Shown here: positions 22,101-30,494 of the stretch, one piece after another
How positions within the stretch are numbered: the stretch's first letter is position 1
Layout: every line of letters starts with the position of its first letter
Source of the DNA: Sphingomicrobium astaxanthinifaciens
GTDB taxonomy: Bacteria; Pseudomonadota; Alphaproteobacteria; Sphingomonadales; Sphingomonadaceae
Reading direction: 5' to 3'
NCBI RefSeq assembly: GCF_022865105.1
Contig: NZ_JAKNYM010000002.1
Span: 591,501-655,500, forward strand
Length of the DNA stretch: 64,000 nt
Made by a program: the position numbers and the translations under genes
The notes under the pieces: generated by a model
Database searches by the model: none
Told to the model about the DNA's origin: nothing
Seen by the model: only the letters and a program-made list of their open reading frames with translations

Positions 22101-22578
22101 GCTGCTCGCCGCCTTCGAGGCGGTCGACAGCCATTTCCAGAGCCTGTTCGCGACGCTGTTCGGGGGTGGCAAGGCGCATCTCGAACTGGTCGAATCGGAC
22201 GATCCGCTCGAGGCCGGGCTCGAGATCATGGCGCAGCCTCCGGGCAAGAAGCTGGCCGCGCTGACGCTGTTGTCGGGGGGCGAGCAGGCGCTCACCGCGG
22301 TGGCGCTGATCTTCGCGCTGTTCCTGACCAACCCGGCGCCGATCTGCGTGCTCGACGAGGTCGATGCGCCCTTGGACGACGCCAATGTCGAGCGCTTCTG
22401 CGACCTGCTCGAACGCATGAACGCGCAGACCGACACGCGCTACCTCATCGTCACCCACAATGCGGTGACGATGAGCCGGATGGACCGGCTCTACGGGGTG
22501 ACGATGGTCGAACGCGGGGTCAGCCGGCTGGTCTCGGTCGACCTCGCGGCGGCGGAGGACCTGATCGCGGCCGAATAA
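19153..22578 (+). CDS. smc: Chromosome partition protein SMC
   Basis: SMC organises and segregates the chromosome with ScpA and ScpB. The 1141-residue protein has Walker A GPNGCGKSN at 31-39, two long alanine-, glutamate- and arginine-rich coiled coils, a hinge near the middle (about 510-620), and the C-terminal signature LLSGGEQALTAVAL with Walker B CVLDEVDAPLDD. The start is GTG 19153, where the first residues MKFKRLKLSGFKSF match the family exactly. A 1131-residue frame on the opposite strand is a codon-bias shadow. Confidence 0.96.
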   Translation: MKFKRLKLSGFKSFVEPTEMRIEQGLTGVVGPNGCGKSNLLEAIRWAMGEGSPKSLRGAGMEDVIFAGTETRPQRDFAEVSLLVERSQEEAGENQAGETEVTRRIERGAGSAYRLNGRDVRAKDVALLFADAATGAHSPALVSQGKIGAVIAAKPQQRRQLLEEAAGISGLHQRRKDAETKLRAAEANLERLDHLLGEQAARAASLKRQAKAAERYRILSDKIRLAEAQLMLAQWQEADKAALAAEKDAKNAEARAKTLAEERDAAEQARGEAAQALTEAREAAARAREQGQEIGHRLASLRAQQQTVQRRIADLDAAAGALAAEQAREAALRQDADSAILALEEEQKRLEATLSSDEEEAGRLRGRLGDVERAASEAEAALASLVAREAAAKAERTVAEAALEAAQAQCARTENEMRRLAEQEAALDAGDDYRAALAAAELAAGEAEKRVAAAEQAIAEAEAKGARAGAKRDAAEAARAEAQAALATAEAEHRALASALDKGETGLIAGIRAAPGYERALAAALGEDLHAEIGGAGARRWAEGGAEDSGDPELPEGAEPLSDHVEAPPALHRRLSMIGVVEADDGQPLAAGQRLVTREGVMRRWDGFTVSGEGAAEAERLERVNRAEALAAKLPGLRAAAEDAQAARDAVEKAIGQAREAEREARARLAAAEEARRAAARDIDRAKGAIERQDERKAALAERREELKPLARSAEERLHEAQRALAALPDHEGLSGEVAAVREKASEAGRAVADQRAAVATRQQGIEAARERQGQAAREAASWRARARDAEERLAGNAERAKAQRAEREELAGKPQELAEQIARLEEEQRGQQAGNAEVLEAERAAMARLKQAEGTLAAASESHSNAREIRAAAQARAEAAAERRRDRARASGEAYGCPPVLLAEKFGFDDEALPSASALKEEVAGLTAQRERIGPVNLVAEDELKQLEDEQQGSAAEREELGEAIARLRGSIGHLNREGRVRLLAAFEAVDSHFQSLFATLFGGGKAHLELVESDDPLEAGLEIMAQPPGKKLAALTLLSGGEQALTAVALIFALFLTNPAPICVLDEVDAPLDDANVERFCDLLERMNAQTDTRYLIVTHNAVTMSRMDRLYGVTMVERGVSRLVSVDLAAAEDLIAAE

Positions 22579-22600
22579 TTGCGACCATCGGCCCTTTCGC

Positions 22601-22626
22601 TATTGCGAATGATTATCAGTAACGAT
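22601..22626 (+). promoter_or_regulatory. Fur-box-like operator upstream of the siderophore receptor
   Basis: TTGCGAATGATTATCAGTAA (22603-22622) resembles alphaproteobacterial Fur boxes of the TGCGAATGATTnnCA type. It ends about 40 bases before the receptor start, and the gap between smc and the receptor is only 85 bases. Iron repression of the receptor is inferred. Confidence 0.55.
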
Positions 22627-22663
22627 AGGGCGGCACCCAACACACCAGTTGGAGAGCTTATTC

Positions 22664-24826
22664 ATGTCGCTTCGATTCGTCCTTCTCGCCACCGCCACCG
22701 GCATCGCCACCCCCGCGCTCGCCGCGACCGGCAATACCGCCAGCGACACCCTCGCCGGGGTCGAACTGGGCGGCGAAGGCCCGGGCGACCCGATCGTCGT
22801 CACCGGCAAGCGCGACGGCTATGGCGCCGACCGCAGCGCCAGCGCGACCAAGACCGACAGCGACCTCAACGACGTGCCGCAGGCGGTCAGCATCGTCACC
22901 GCCGAACAGATCTCGGACCAGGCGCTGCGCAGCATCGGCGATGTCGTCAGCTACGTCCCCGGCATCTCGATCGAATCGGGCGAAGGGCACCGCGACGCCA
23001 TCGTCATCCGCGGGTTGTCCTCGACCGCCGACTTCTTCACCGACGGGCTGCGCGACGACGTCCAGCATTATCGCGGGCTCTACAATGTCGAGCGCGTCGA
23101 GGTGCTCAAGGGGCCCAACGCGCTGGTGTTCGGGCGCGGCGGCGGCGGCGGCGTGGTCAACCGCGTCATCAAGCGCCCCTTCCACGACGAATATGTCGCG
23201 GGCGCCGTCTCGATCGACAGCGAGGGCGCGGGGTTCGCCGAACTCGACCTCAACAGCCCGCTGAGCGGCAACACCGAGGGCCGCCTCAACGCGGTCTACG
23301 AGCGGCTCGACAATTTCCGCGACATCGAGGGCGACCGCTTCGCGGTGAACCCGACGCTGTCGCTGCACCTGTCGCCGACCACCCGGCTCGACCTCGGCTA
23401 TGAGTATGCGCAGGACAATCGCGACGTCGATCGCGGGCTGCCGCCGGCGTTCGAGGGCACGATCGCCAATCCCGCGACCGCGATCGACGGGTATGACGAG
23501 ACCTTCTTCGGGGTGCGCGGGCAGAACCGCACCGATTTCCACAAGCATGTCGCCGATGCGCGCCTCGAGGCGCAGCTCGGCAGCGAGGTCACCTTCGTCT
23601 CGAAGGCGCTGTTCGGGGCGTACGACAAGTTCTACCGCAACGCGCTGCCCTCGAGCGCGGTGACCGAGATCGACGGCGTCGATAGCGTCAAAATCACCGC
23701 CTATGAGGACTTCATCCAGCGCGAGAATTTCCTTTGGCAGAACGACGTTGTCGCCAATGTCGTCACCGGCGGCATCGGCCACCGCCTGCTGGTCGGGGCC
23801 GACATGAGCCTGCAGTCGAGCGACGCGGGTCGCCTGCGCGGCTTCTTCGACGGGCTGCCCGCCGCCGACAAGAGCCCCAACGGGCGCGAGACCTTCGTGC
23901 CCCTGGCGCAGGACATCGTCATTCCCGAGATCACCTTCCGCGGCGGGTCGGGCGAGCGCGCGAGCGAGACCGAGGTCGAGGCGTTCGGCATCTACGTGCA
24001 GGACCAGGTCGAGATCGGTGAGCATGTCGAACTGATCGCCGGGCTGCGCCACGACTGGGTCGACATCCGCGTCGCCGACTTCATCGGCGGCACCGACCTG
24101 ACGCGTTCGGACAGCCTGTGGAGTCCGCGCCTCGGTGCGGTGGTCAAGCCCAATGCGGACCTCAGCGTCTATGCCAGCTGGAGCCGCAGCTACCTGCCCC
24201 AGTCGGGCGACCAGTTCGCCTCCCTGTCGCCGACCACCGCGGCGCTGGAGCCCGAGCGTTTCTCCAACTACGAAGTCGGCGCCAAGTGGCGCGTCATCCC
24301 CGAGTTCGACGTGACGCTCGCCGCCTACCGCCTCGATCGCACCAACATGCGCGCCGAGGACCCGACCTCGGGCGACAGCGTGCTCACCGGCGAGATCCGC
24401 GCCGAGGGCATCGAGCTCGAGGTGCATGGCAAGGTCGGGCGGCTCAGCCTGGCGGGCGGCATGGCCTTCCAGGACGCCGAGGTGACGAGCGACACGGGCG
24501 ACGCCCCCGCGGGCCGGCAGGTCGCCGACCTGCCCGACTTCGATGCCTCGCTCTGGGGGCGCTACGACGTCACCGACCGGCTCGGGATGGGGCTCGGCGT
24601 GAGCCACCGCAGCTCGATGTTCGCGAGCTTCTCGAACGAGGTGGTCGTCGAGGCGCTGACGCTGGTCGATGCGGGGGTCTTCTACGACCTCAGCGACGAC
24701 ATCGCGCTGCAGGTCAATGTCGAGAATTTGTTCGACGCCGACGGCATCGTCTTCGCGCACAACGACAACAACCTCTACCCGGTCGAGGGCCGTACCGCGC
24801 GCGCGACGCTGCGCTTCGGCTTCTAG
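22664..24826 (+). CDS. TonB-dependent siderophore receptor
   Basis: This is an outer-membrane receptor of 720 residues. A signal peptide ends near TPALAA. The plug domain follows (DVPQAVSIVTAEQISDQALRSIGDVVSYVPGI, then GLSSTADFFTDGLRDDVQHYRGLYNVERVEVLKGPNALVFG). A 22-strand-type barrel ends in the aromatic ARATLRFGF. The plug is closest in outline to catecholate siderophore receptors of the Fiu/CirA kind; the true ligand is unknown. ATG 22664 is chosen for GGAGAG 7 bases before it. The TAG stop shares CTAG with the convergent udgX stop. Confidence 0.92.
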   Translation: MSLRFVLLATATGIATPALAATGNTASDTLAGVELGGEGPGDPIVVTGKRDGYGADRSASATKTDSDLNDVPQAVSIVTAEQISDQALRSIGDVVSYVPGISIESGEGHRDAIVIRGLSSTADFFTDGLRDDVQHYRGLYNVERVEVLKGPNALVFGRGGGGGVVNRVIKRPFHDEYVAGAVSIDSEGAGFAELDLNSPLSGNTEGRLNAVYERLDNFRDIEGDRFAVNPTLSLHLSPTTRLDLGYEYAQDNRDVDRGLPPAFEGTIANPATAIDGYDETFFGVRGQNRTDFHKHVADARLEAQLGSEVTFVSKALFGAYDKFYRNALPSSAVTEIDGVDSVKITAYEDFIQRENFLWQNDVVANVVTGGIGHRLLVGADMSLQSSDAGRLRGFFDGLPAADKSPNGRETFVPLAQDIVIPEITFRGGSGERASETEVEAFGIYVQDQVEIGEHVELIAGLRHDWVDIRVADFIGGTDLTRSDSLWSPRLGAVVKPNADLSVYASWSRSYLPQSGDQFASLSPTTAALEPERFSNYEVGAKWRVIPEFDVTLAAYRLDRTNMRAEDPTSGDSVLTGEIRAEGIELEVHGKVGRLSLAGGMAFQDAEVTSDTGDAPAGRQVADLPDFDASLWGRYDVTDRLGMGLGVSHRSSMFASFSNEVVVEALTLVDAGVFYDLSDDIALQVNVENLFDADGIVFAHNDNNLYPVEGRTARATLRFGF

Positions 24827-26283
24827 CCCGACATCGCTTCGGCAAATTGACGGGCGCGCTTCAAGTCTTCCACGAAGCGCGCCCGTTCTTCTTGCGCGCG
24901 GACCCGGTCGGGCAGGCGCAGGAGGTAGCTCGGGTGCACGGTGAGAAAGGCGGTGCTGCCGTCGGGGAGCTGTTGCGGGCTATCGCGCAGCTTGCCGATG
25001 GTGACCGGCTTGCCGAACAGCGCGCGGCCCGCGCTGGCGCCGAGCGCGACGGTGACGGGCGGCACGATCAGCTCGCGCTCCTGTCGGAGCCACCAATTGC
25101 AGGCGCTGATCTCGCCCGCATTGGGCGACTGGTGGATGCGGCGCTTGCCGCGAGCCACGAATTTGAAATGCTTGACCGCGTTGGTGACATAGGCGCGCGA
25201 GCGGTCGACGCCGGCCTCCGCGAGCGCCGCGTCGAGCAGCTGGCCGGCGGGGCCGACGAAGGGCTTGCCCGCGAGGTCCTCGGCATCGCCCGGTTGCTCG
25301 CCCACCAGCATGAGCTGGGGGTCGAGCGGACCTTCGCCGAAGACGGTCTGGGTGGCGTTGCAGTGGAGGTCGCAGCGGGTGCAGGCGCTGGCCTCGTCGC
25401 GTAGCAGCGCCCAGGCGGCCTCGACGTTCGAGGGTCGTGCCTTGGGCGTCGCGGGAACGGTTTCCCGCTTCGTCATGCTCGTCTCGATCATCTGCGATTC
25501 GCGCTTCTGCGCGCCCGCGAGCAGCTCGGGGATGAGCGCAGTTTCGGGCATGTTCTTCCAATATTTCCGGGGCATTTCGGTGGTCATTGCCTTCACCTTG
25601 ACCCGCGCCGGGTTGAAGATCGACTTGTAATAGGTCTTCCACGTCGCCTCGACCGGATCGCCGTCGGGGGCATCGGCCTTGGTCGCACCGGGGCTCTCGC
25701 TCAGCGCCTCGCCATCCCAGTGGATGCAGACCTCGGGGGTGAGGATCGACCAGCGCATGTTGGGGAAGCGGCGGATGAAGAAACCGGCCTCGGCGCGGGT
25801 GATATGGTGGTCGGGTTCGAACCAGGCGACCATCCGCTCTTCGCCATCGCTGTCCTCCATTTCGCGGAAGCGGACGAAGGCGTGCATCTTGTGCGCATCG
25901 CGCCCGACCTCCTTGGCGAGGCGGTTGAGGCGGTCGACCAGCGGGTCGGCGCGGTCGGACAGCGCCTCGCGGTTCGACTGCAGCTTCCACAGCATCGCGT
26001 AGAGCAGCGCATAGCGCTCGGGGTCCGAATGGAGCGCGACGCGCCTGGCGAGGCCGGGGAAGGCCTTGGGGACGCGGATCTCGCGCGACCCTTCGGGGAG
26101 GGGGGCATCCTCGCCGAACAGGCCGACGTCTTCGCCCGCGATCTCGAAGGTGACCGCCTGCGGGGGGATGCCCGCCGCAACGAGACCGCGTGCCGCCTCG
26201 CGCCACCCGTCATAATCGTCGGGGCGGGCGAGGAGCACGCGGTGGATGTCGATCTGGGGCCCGTCGGGCAGGATCCTGGTCAT
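24823..26283 (-). CDS. udgX: DUF4130 (TIGR03915-like) domain fused to UdgX uracil-DNA glycosylase
   Basis: This 486-residue two-domain protein has a DUF4130 domain at about 10-250 (FVRFREMEDSDGEERMVAWFEPDHHI), usually found beside SplB-like radical SAM genes. Residues about 285-480 are a UdgX-type uracil-DNA glycosylase. Seen there: cysteines C301 and C304, motif GEQPGD at 328-333, KRRIHQSPN at 380-388, and HPSYLLR at 450-456. The KRRIH loop is the hallmark of UdgX; its histidine (here H384) is known to attach covalently to DNA after uracil removal. It is the last gene of an apparent repair operon, 22 bases behind the hemerythrin gene. Confidence 0.92.
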   Translation of the reverse strand: MTRILPDGPQIDIHRVLLARPDDYDGWREAARGLVAAGIPPQAVTFEIAGEDVGLFGEDAPLPEGSREIRVPKAFPGLARRVALHSDPERYALLYAMLWKLQSNREALSDRADPLVDRLNRLAKEVGRDAHKMHAFVRFREMEDSDGEERMVAWFEPDHHITRAEAGFFIRRFPNMRWSILTPEVCIHWDGEALSESPGATKADAPDGDPVEATWKTYYKSIFNPARVKVKAMTTEMPRKYWKNMPETALIPELLAGAQKRESQMIETSMTKRETVPATPKARPSNVEAAWALLRDEASACTRCDLHCNATQTVFGEGPLDPQLMLVGEQPGDAEDLAGKPFVGPAGQLLDAALAEAGVDRSRAYVTNAVKHFKFVARGKRRIHQSPNAGEISACNWWLRQERELIVPPVTVALGASAGRALFGKPVTIGKLRDSPQQLPDGSTAFLTVHPSYLLRLPDRVRAQEERARFVEDLKRARQFAEAMSG

Positions 26284-26305
26284 GCGCTAACGGGCCACAG
26301 CGGGA

Positions 26306-26791
26306 TTATTCCCGATTGTCTTCCATGTCCTTGCCTTCGAGCGCGCGCGCATATTCCTCGGGCTTGCGCTCCTCGAACTTCTCGCCGAGCTCCTTGGCTT
26401 CGCTCGTGGACAATTCCTCCTTGGCGGCGGGGAACATGTCGGCCTCTTCCTCATCGATATGATGAAGATAGTCGTGCTGGAGCTTCTTGAACTTCTGCGT
26501 CCACGCGGCATCGGTCATCGGCATGTCGGCCAGTTCGGCCATCAGTTCGTCGAGTTCGTGATGCTCGGCGACGCTGTGCTGCCCGTCGTGCCGCAGCTCG
26601 GGATCCTCGAGCATGGTCGAATAGAGCGTTTCCTCCTCGGCCGCGGCGTGCGCGGTCACCTCGGTGCGGAAATTGTTGAACAAGGTGCGCCGCTCCTCGC
26701 TTTCGCCGGTCATCGTCTCGATCCGGTTCAGCAGCTCGCGATGCTTTTCGTGATCCTTCTTTAGGCGCTTGAAGATGGTCTGGTTGCTCAT
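26306..26791 (-). CDS. Hemerythrin domain protein
   Basis: This 161-residue soluble four-helix protein carries histidine and glutamate motifs of hemerythrin-like di-iron proteins: KKDHEKHRELLNRIE, VTAHAAAEEETLYSTM, EHHELDELMAEL and LHHIDEEEADMFP. Such proteins bind oxygen or sense iron, oxygen or nitric oxide. A highly charged tail follows. ATG 26791 is preceded by AGGAG on the minus strand. It lies between the radical SAM gene and udgX on the same strand, an unusual insertion into a repair pair. Confidence 0.9.
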   Translation of the reverse strand: MSNQTIFKRLKKDHEKHRELLNRIETMTGESEERRTLFNNFRTEVTAHAAAEEETLYSTMLEDPELRHDGQHSVAEHHELDELMAELADMPMTDAAWTQKFKKLQHDYLHHIDEEEADMFPAAKEELSTSEAKELGEKFEERKPEEYARALEGKDMEDNRE

Positions 26792-26844
26792 CGAATACTC
26801 CTGTCTGCTCTTCCCCCCACCAACGCGTCGCGGGCACCGCGAGT

Positions 26845-28107
26845 TCAGGCAGCCTTTGGGGCAGGGGGGTCGAACAGGCCGAGTTGAGCGGGAGGCGGGA
26901 GGAGCAGCGCCTTGAGGTCGGCGCGGTCGGTGAGCAGGCTCGGCGACCAGCCGACACAGGTTATGAAAGGCCGCACCTTCTTTACCGAAACGGTTAGTCG
27001 GGCGATATCGTCGAGCCGCAGCCGACGGTGCCGGCGCGAGGTGAGGATGCGCCCCACCGCCTTGGTCCCGAGCCCGGGGACACGCAGCAGCTGCTCCTTT
27101 GAGGCGCGGTTGACGTCGACCGGGAACGCCTCGCGAAACTTGAGCGCCCAGGCGAGCTTGGGGTCGATGTCGAGCGGGAGCATGCCCTGCTCGTCGGTCG
27201 CGGCGACCACTTCCTCGGGCGAGAAGCCGTAGAAGCGCATCAACCAGTCGGACTGGTAGAGGCGGTGCTCGCGCATCAGGGGCGGGCGTTTCAGCGGGAG
27301 CACCGCGCTGGGGTCGGGGATCGGCGAGAAGGCGCTGTAATAGACGCGGCGCAAGCCGAAATTGTCGTAGAGCCCGCGCGCGCGGTTGACGATCGCGCCG
27401 TCGTTGGCGCCGTCGGCGCCGACGATCATCTGCGTCGACTGTCCCCCCGCCGCATAGCGCGGCGCGTGGCGGTAGCGGCGGCGCGCGTCCTTGGCATCGA
27501 GGATATGGTGCTGCATCTCGCCCATCGCGCCGTGGATGCGATCCTCGTCCTTCTCGGGCGCGAGCCGCTCGAGCCCCGAGCGGGTCGGCAGCTCGACGTT
27601 GATCGAGACGCGGTCGGCGTGGCGCCCCGCCGCCTCGATCAGGTCGGGATCGGCGTCGGGGATCGTCTTCAAATGGATATATCCGCGAAAGTCGTGATCC
27701 TCGCGCAGGCAGCGCGCGACCTCGACCAGCTGCTCCATCGTATAGTTGGACGACTTGATGATGCCGCTCGAGAGGAACAGCCCCTCGATATAGTTGCGCT
27801 TGTAGAAGCTGAGCGTGAGGTCGACGACCTCCTGCGCGGTGAAGCGCGCGCGGCGCACGTTCGAGGATTTGCGGTTGATGCAATAATGGCAGTCGAAGAT
27901 GCAGCTGTTGGTAAGCAGGATCTTGAGGAGGCTGATGCAGCGCCCGTCGGGGGCATAGGCGTGGCAGATGCCGGTGCCGGTGGTCGACCCCATCCCCTTG
28001 CCCGACCGGCTGTCGCGCCCCTTCGCCCCGCTGCTCGCGCAGCTGGCGTCATATTTGGCCGCGTCGGCGAGGATGCCGAGCTTTTGCTGGGTGTCGAGCC
28101 GTGCCAT
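26845..28107 (-). CDS. Putative DNA repair radical SAM protein (TIGR03916-like, SplB-related)
   Basis: This 420-residue radical SAM protein has the cluster motif C-x3-C-x2-C in NSCIFDCHYCINRKSS, preceded by GTGICHAYAPDGRCISLLK. Near the C-terminus a helix-hairpin-helix, VDVNRASKEQLLRVPGLGTKAVGRIL, can bind DNA. The family is annotated as a putative DNA modification or repair enzyme related to spore photoproduct lyase; the substrate is unknown. ATG 28107 (MARLDTQQKLGILADAAKYDASC) fits homologues. A longer frame to 28158 would place the LexA box inside the gene. Confidence 0.88.
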   Translation of the reverse strand: MARLDTQQKLGILADAAKYDASCASSGAKGRDSRSGKGMGSTTGTGICHAYAPDGRCISLLKILLTNSCIFDCHYCINRKSSNVRRARFTAQEVVDLTLSFYKRNYIEGLFLSSGIIKSSNYTMEQLVEVARCLREDHDFRGYIHLKTIPDADPDLIEAAGRHADRVSINVELPTRSGLERLAPEKDEDRIHGAMGEMQHHILDAKDARRRYRHAPRYAAGGQSTQMIVGADGANDGAIVNRARGLYDNFGLRRVYYSAFSPIPDPSAVLPLKRPPLMREHRLYQSDWLMRFYGFSPEEVVAATDEQGMLPLDIDPKLAWALKFREAFPVDVNRASKEQLLRVPGLGTKAVGRILTSRRHRRLRLDDIARLTVSVKKVRPFITCVGWSPSLLTDRADLKALLLPPPAQLGLFDPPAPKAA

Positions 28108-28109
28108 CT

Positions 28110-28124
28110 GTTCGCTATACGTTC
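28110..28124 (-). promoter_or_regulatory. LexA operator (SOS box), GTTC-N7-GTTC
   Basis: GTTC (28110-28113), seven bases, then GTTC (28121-28124) is an exact match to the alphaproteobacterial LexA site. On the minus strand it reads GAAC-N7-GAAC. It lies 2 bases before the radical SAM start codon. DNA-damage induction of this operon is inferred. Confidence 0.7.
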
Positions 28125-28230
28125 TCGCGCGCGCGAACGAAAGACTCGCAGCCGACATAGCGGCGAAAATTCATCGACAGCGGGCCACGCTTCGGCCTAG
28201 TTTCAGCGCCGAAACACAGGAGACAGACCC

Positions 28231-29979
28231 ATGCGCCTCATGCTCGCCGCCGCCTTGCTCGCCACCACCGCCGCCACCCCGGCGCTGGCGGGCCCGCAGG
28301 AGGACTATGACGCGCTCACCGAGCGTTATTGGCAGTGGCAGCTCGAGCAATATCCCACGCTCGCCTCCTCGGTCGGGGTCAAGGATCATGACGACCGGCT
28401 GACCGACATGAGCCTCGAGGCGATGGACGAGCGCACCCGGACCAGCGAATTCTTCCTCGCCCGGCTGCGCGCGATCCCGGGCGAGCAACTCACCGAGCGC
28501 GACCGCGTCAACAAGGCGATCCTCGAACGCGATCTCGAGACCGCGATCGAGGGGGCGCAATATGGCCAGCGGCTGATCAACTTCACCAACCGCTCGGGCT
28601 GGCACCAGAGCATTGCCGGGCTGGCCAACAACCTCACCTTCCGCAGCGCCGAGGACTACGACAATTACCTCAAGCGCCTCGCCGCCTATCCGGCGCAGAA
28701 CGAGCAGGCGATCGCGGTCGCCGACGCGGCGGTGGAGGGGGGCTATGTCCTGCCCTGCACCGTGCTCGACGGCTATGCCGCGACCATCTCGGGGGTGATC
28801 GGCGAGGACGTCACGACGAGCCGCCTCTACGGCCCCTTCGCGGGCGAGCGCCCCGACTTCATCGATGACGGCGAGTGGGCGCGCTACCAGGCGCGTGCGG
28901 CGGCGCTGATCGACGGCGAATTGCGCGCCGCCTACGACCGCCAGCTTGCCTGGTTCGAGGAGGACTATCTGCCCCATTGCGCCGAGGCGGTGGGCGTGTC
29001 GGCGCAGCCGGGCGGGGCGGCCTATTACGCCTATCGCGCGCGGCTGATGACCACGACCGAGCTGACCCCCGACGAGATCCACCAGATCGGGCTGTCCGAA
29101 GTCGCGCGCATCCGCGCCGAGATGGAAGCGGTCGCCGCCGAGGCCGGGTTCGAGACGCGCGAGGCCTTCATCGAGGACCTGCGCACCAACCCCGTCTATT
29201 ACGCCGAGACGCCCGAGGAGCTGATGCGCTACGTGGCGCGCGAGGCGAAGAAGATCGACGGGCTGATGCCGACGCTCTTCACCGTGCTGCCGCGGCTGCC
29301 CTACGGGCTCGCCGAGATCCCCGCCGAGATCGCGCCCGGCACCACCACCGCTTATTACAACCCGGGCAGCCCGCAGAACGGCATCGCGGGGCTCTATTAC
29401 GTCAACACCTCCAAGCTCGACCAGCGGCCCTTGTGGGAGGTGCCCGCGCTGACCGTGCACGAGGGCGTGCCGGGGCATCACCACCAGATCGCGCTGGCGC
29501 AGGAGATCGACCAGCCCGACTGGCGCCGCAATCTCTTCTTCACCGCCTTTGTCGAGGGCTGGGGGCTCTATTCGGAGCGGCTCGGGATCGAGATGGGGCT
29601 TTACGACACCCCCGCCAAGGAGATGGGGCGCCTGTCCTACGAGATGTGGCGCGCGACCCGGCTGGTGGTCGACACCGGGATCCACGCCAAGGGGTGGAGC
29701 AAGGACCGGGCGATCGCCTACATGCTCGACAATACCGCGCTCAGCCCCGCCAATATCGAGGCCGAGGTCAACCGCTACATTTCATGGCCGGGGCAGGCGC
29801 TCGCCTACAAGATCGGCGAGCTGAAGATCCGCGAGTTGCGCACGCTGGCCGAGGAGACGCTGGGGCGCGACTTCGACCTGCGCCGCTTCCACGACGTGGT
29901 GCTCGGCTCGGGGGCGGTCCCGCTCGACGTGCTCGAGGGCAATGTGCGGGCGTGGATCGCGGCCGAGCAGGCGGGCTAG
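28231..29979 (+). CDS. DUF885 family protein, secreted metallohydrolase-like
   Basis: This 582-residue exported protein has a cleavable signal peptide (about 1-20, ending TPALAG). The DUF885 core includes H410-E-G-V-P-G-H416-H417, a zinc-binding HExxxGHH-type motif, followed by FVEGWGLYSERLG, where Glu is probably the third ligand. It has family-typical length. DUF885 proteins are predicted peptidases, mostly uncharacterised. AGGAGACAG precedes the ATG. It is divergent from the repair operon and convergent with the next gene. Confidence 0.85.
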   Translation: MRLMLAAALLATTAATPALAGPQEDYDALTERYWQWQLEQYPTLASSVGVKDHDDRLTDMSLEAMDERTRTSEFFLARLRAIPGEQLTERDRVNKAILERDLETAIEGAQYGQRLINFTNRSGWHQSIAGLANNLTFRSAEDYDNYLKRLAAYPAQNEQAIAVADAAVEGGYVLPCTVLDGYAATISGVIGEDVTTSRLYGPFAGERPDFIDDGEWARYQARAAALIDGELRAAYDRQLAWFEEDYLPHCAEAVGVSAQPGGAAYYAYRARLMTTTELTPDEIHQIGLSEVARIRAEMEAVAAEAGFETREAFIEDLRTNPVYYAETPEELMRYVAREAKKIDGLMPTLFTVLPRLPYGLAEIPAEIAPGTTTAYYNPGSPQNGIAGLYYVNTSKLDQRPLWEVPALTVHEGVPGHHHQIALAQEIDQPDWRRNLFFTAFVEGWGLYSERLGIEMGLYDTPAKEMGRLSYEMWRATRLVVDTGIHAKGWSKDRAIAYMLDNTALSPANIEAEVNRYISWPGQALAYKIGELKIRELRTLAEETLGRDFDLRRFHDVVLGSGAVPLDVLEGNVRAWIAAEQAG

Positions 29980-30040
29980 GCGCGCCCACTTAGCGAGGCG
30001 GTCGGGGGCGCTCGGGGGCGGTCCGGGGCGGTTCGCCGCC

Positions 30041-30442
30041 CTATTCGGGGACGACCAGTTCCTCGTCGATCTCGACCCGCTCCTCGCCGCTGCGCTCGAT
30101 CAGCTTCTCGAGGCAGCCGAGCTGCCCGGCGGGGCCGACCGGCGAGCATTGCTGGATGCCGGTCTCGTTGACCGTCTCGAGATAGCGCGCGTTGACCGCC
30201 CAGCTCTGGCTTTCCTGCCGGCTGCCGGTCTCGCGCAGTTCCTCGGGGATGCGGTAGCGTTCGCTGTCGGGCTTGCGCGCGCAGACGACGACATTGTCGT
30301 CGGTCGAGCGCGGGCAGGGATCGTCGCCGAACACGACGATGCGGGTGACGGTCCGGTCGCGTGCCTGCGCGGCGGCATCGGCGGGGGCGATCAGCGGCGC
30401 CAGCGCGGCGACGGCGAGGACGGGCAGGAGGCTCTTGGTCAT
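30041..30442 (-). CDS. Secreted protein of unknown function
   Basis: This 133-residue protein has a signal peptide (about 1-25, ending ADAAAQA) and a small mature domain with four cysteines: C43, C55, C99 and C109. The first two are in GDDPCPRSTDDNVVVCARK and the last two in CSPVGPAGQLGC. The cysteines could form two disulfides in the periplasm. I do not recognise the family. It stands alone, 52 bases downstream of the coq7 end. Confidence 0.65.
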   Translation of the reverse strand: MTKSLLPVLAVAALAPLIAPADAAAQARDRTVTRIVVFGDDPCPRSTDDNVVVCARKPDSERYRIPEELRETGSRQESQSWAVNARYLETVNETGIQQCSPVGPAGQLGCLEKLIERSGEERVEIDEELVVPE

Positions 30443-30494
30443 GGCTCGGGTCTTCCTTTCGATCCCTCAACGCGCGAGGGGGGGAGCGGGTCGC

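Noticed and set aside
22658-24760. 700-codon minus-strand frame opposite the TonB-dependent receptor
   Set aside because: The receptor has strong family motifs and the opposite frame does not.
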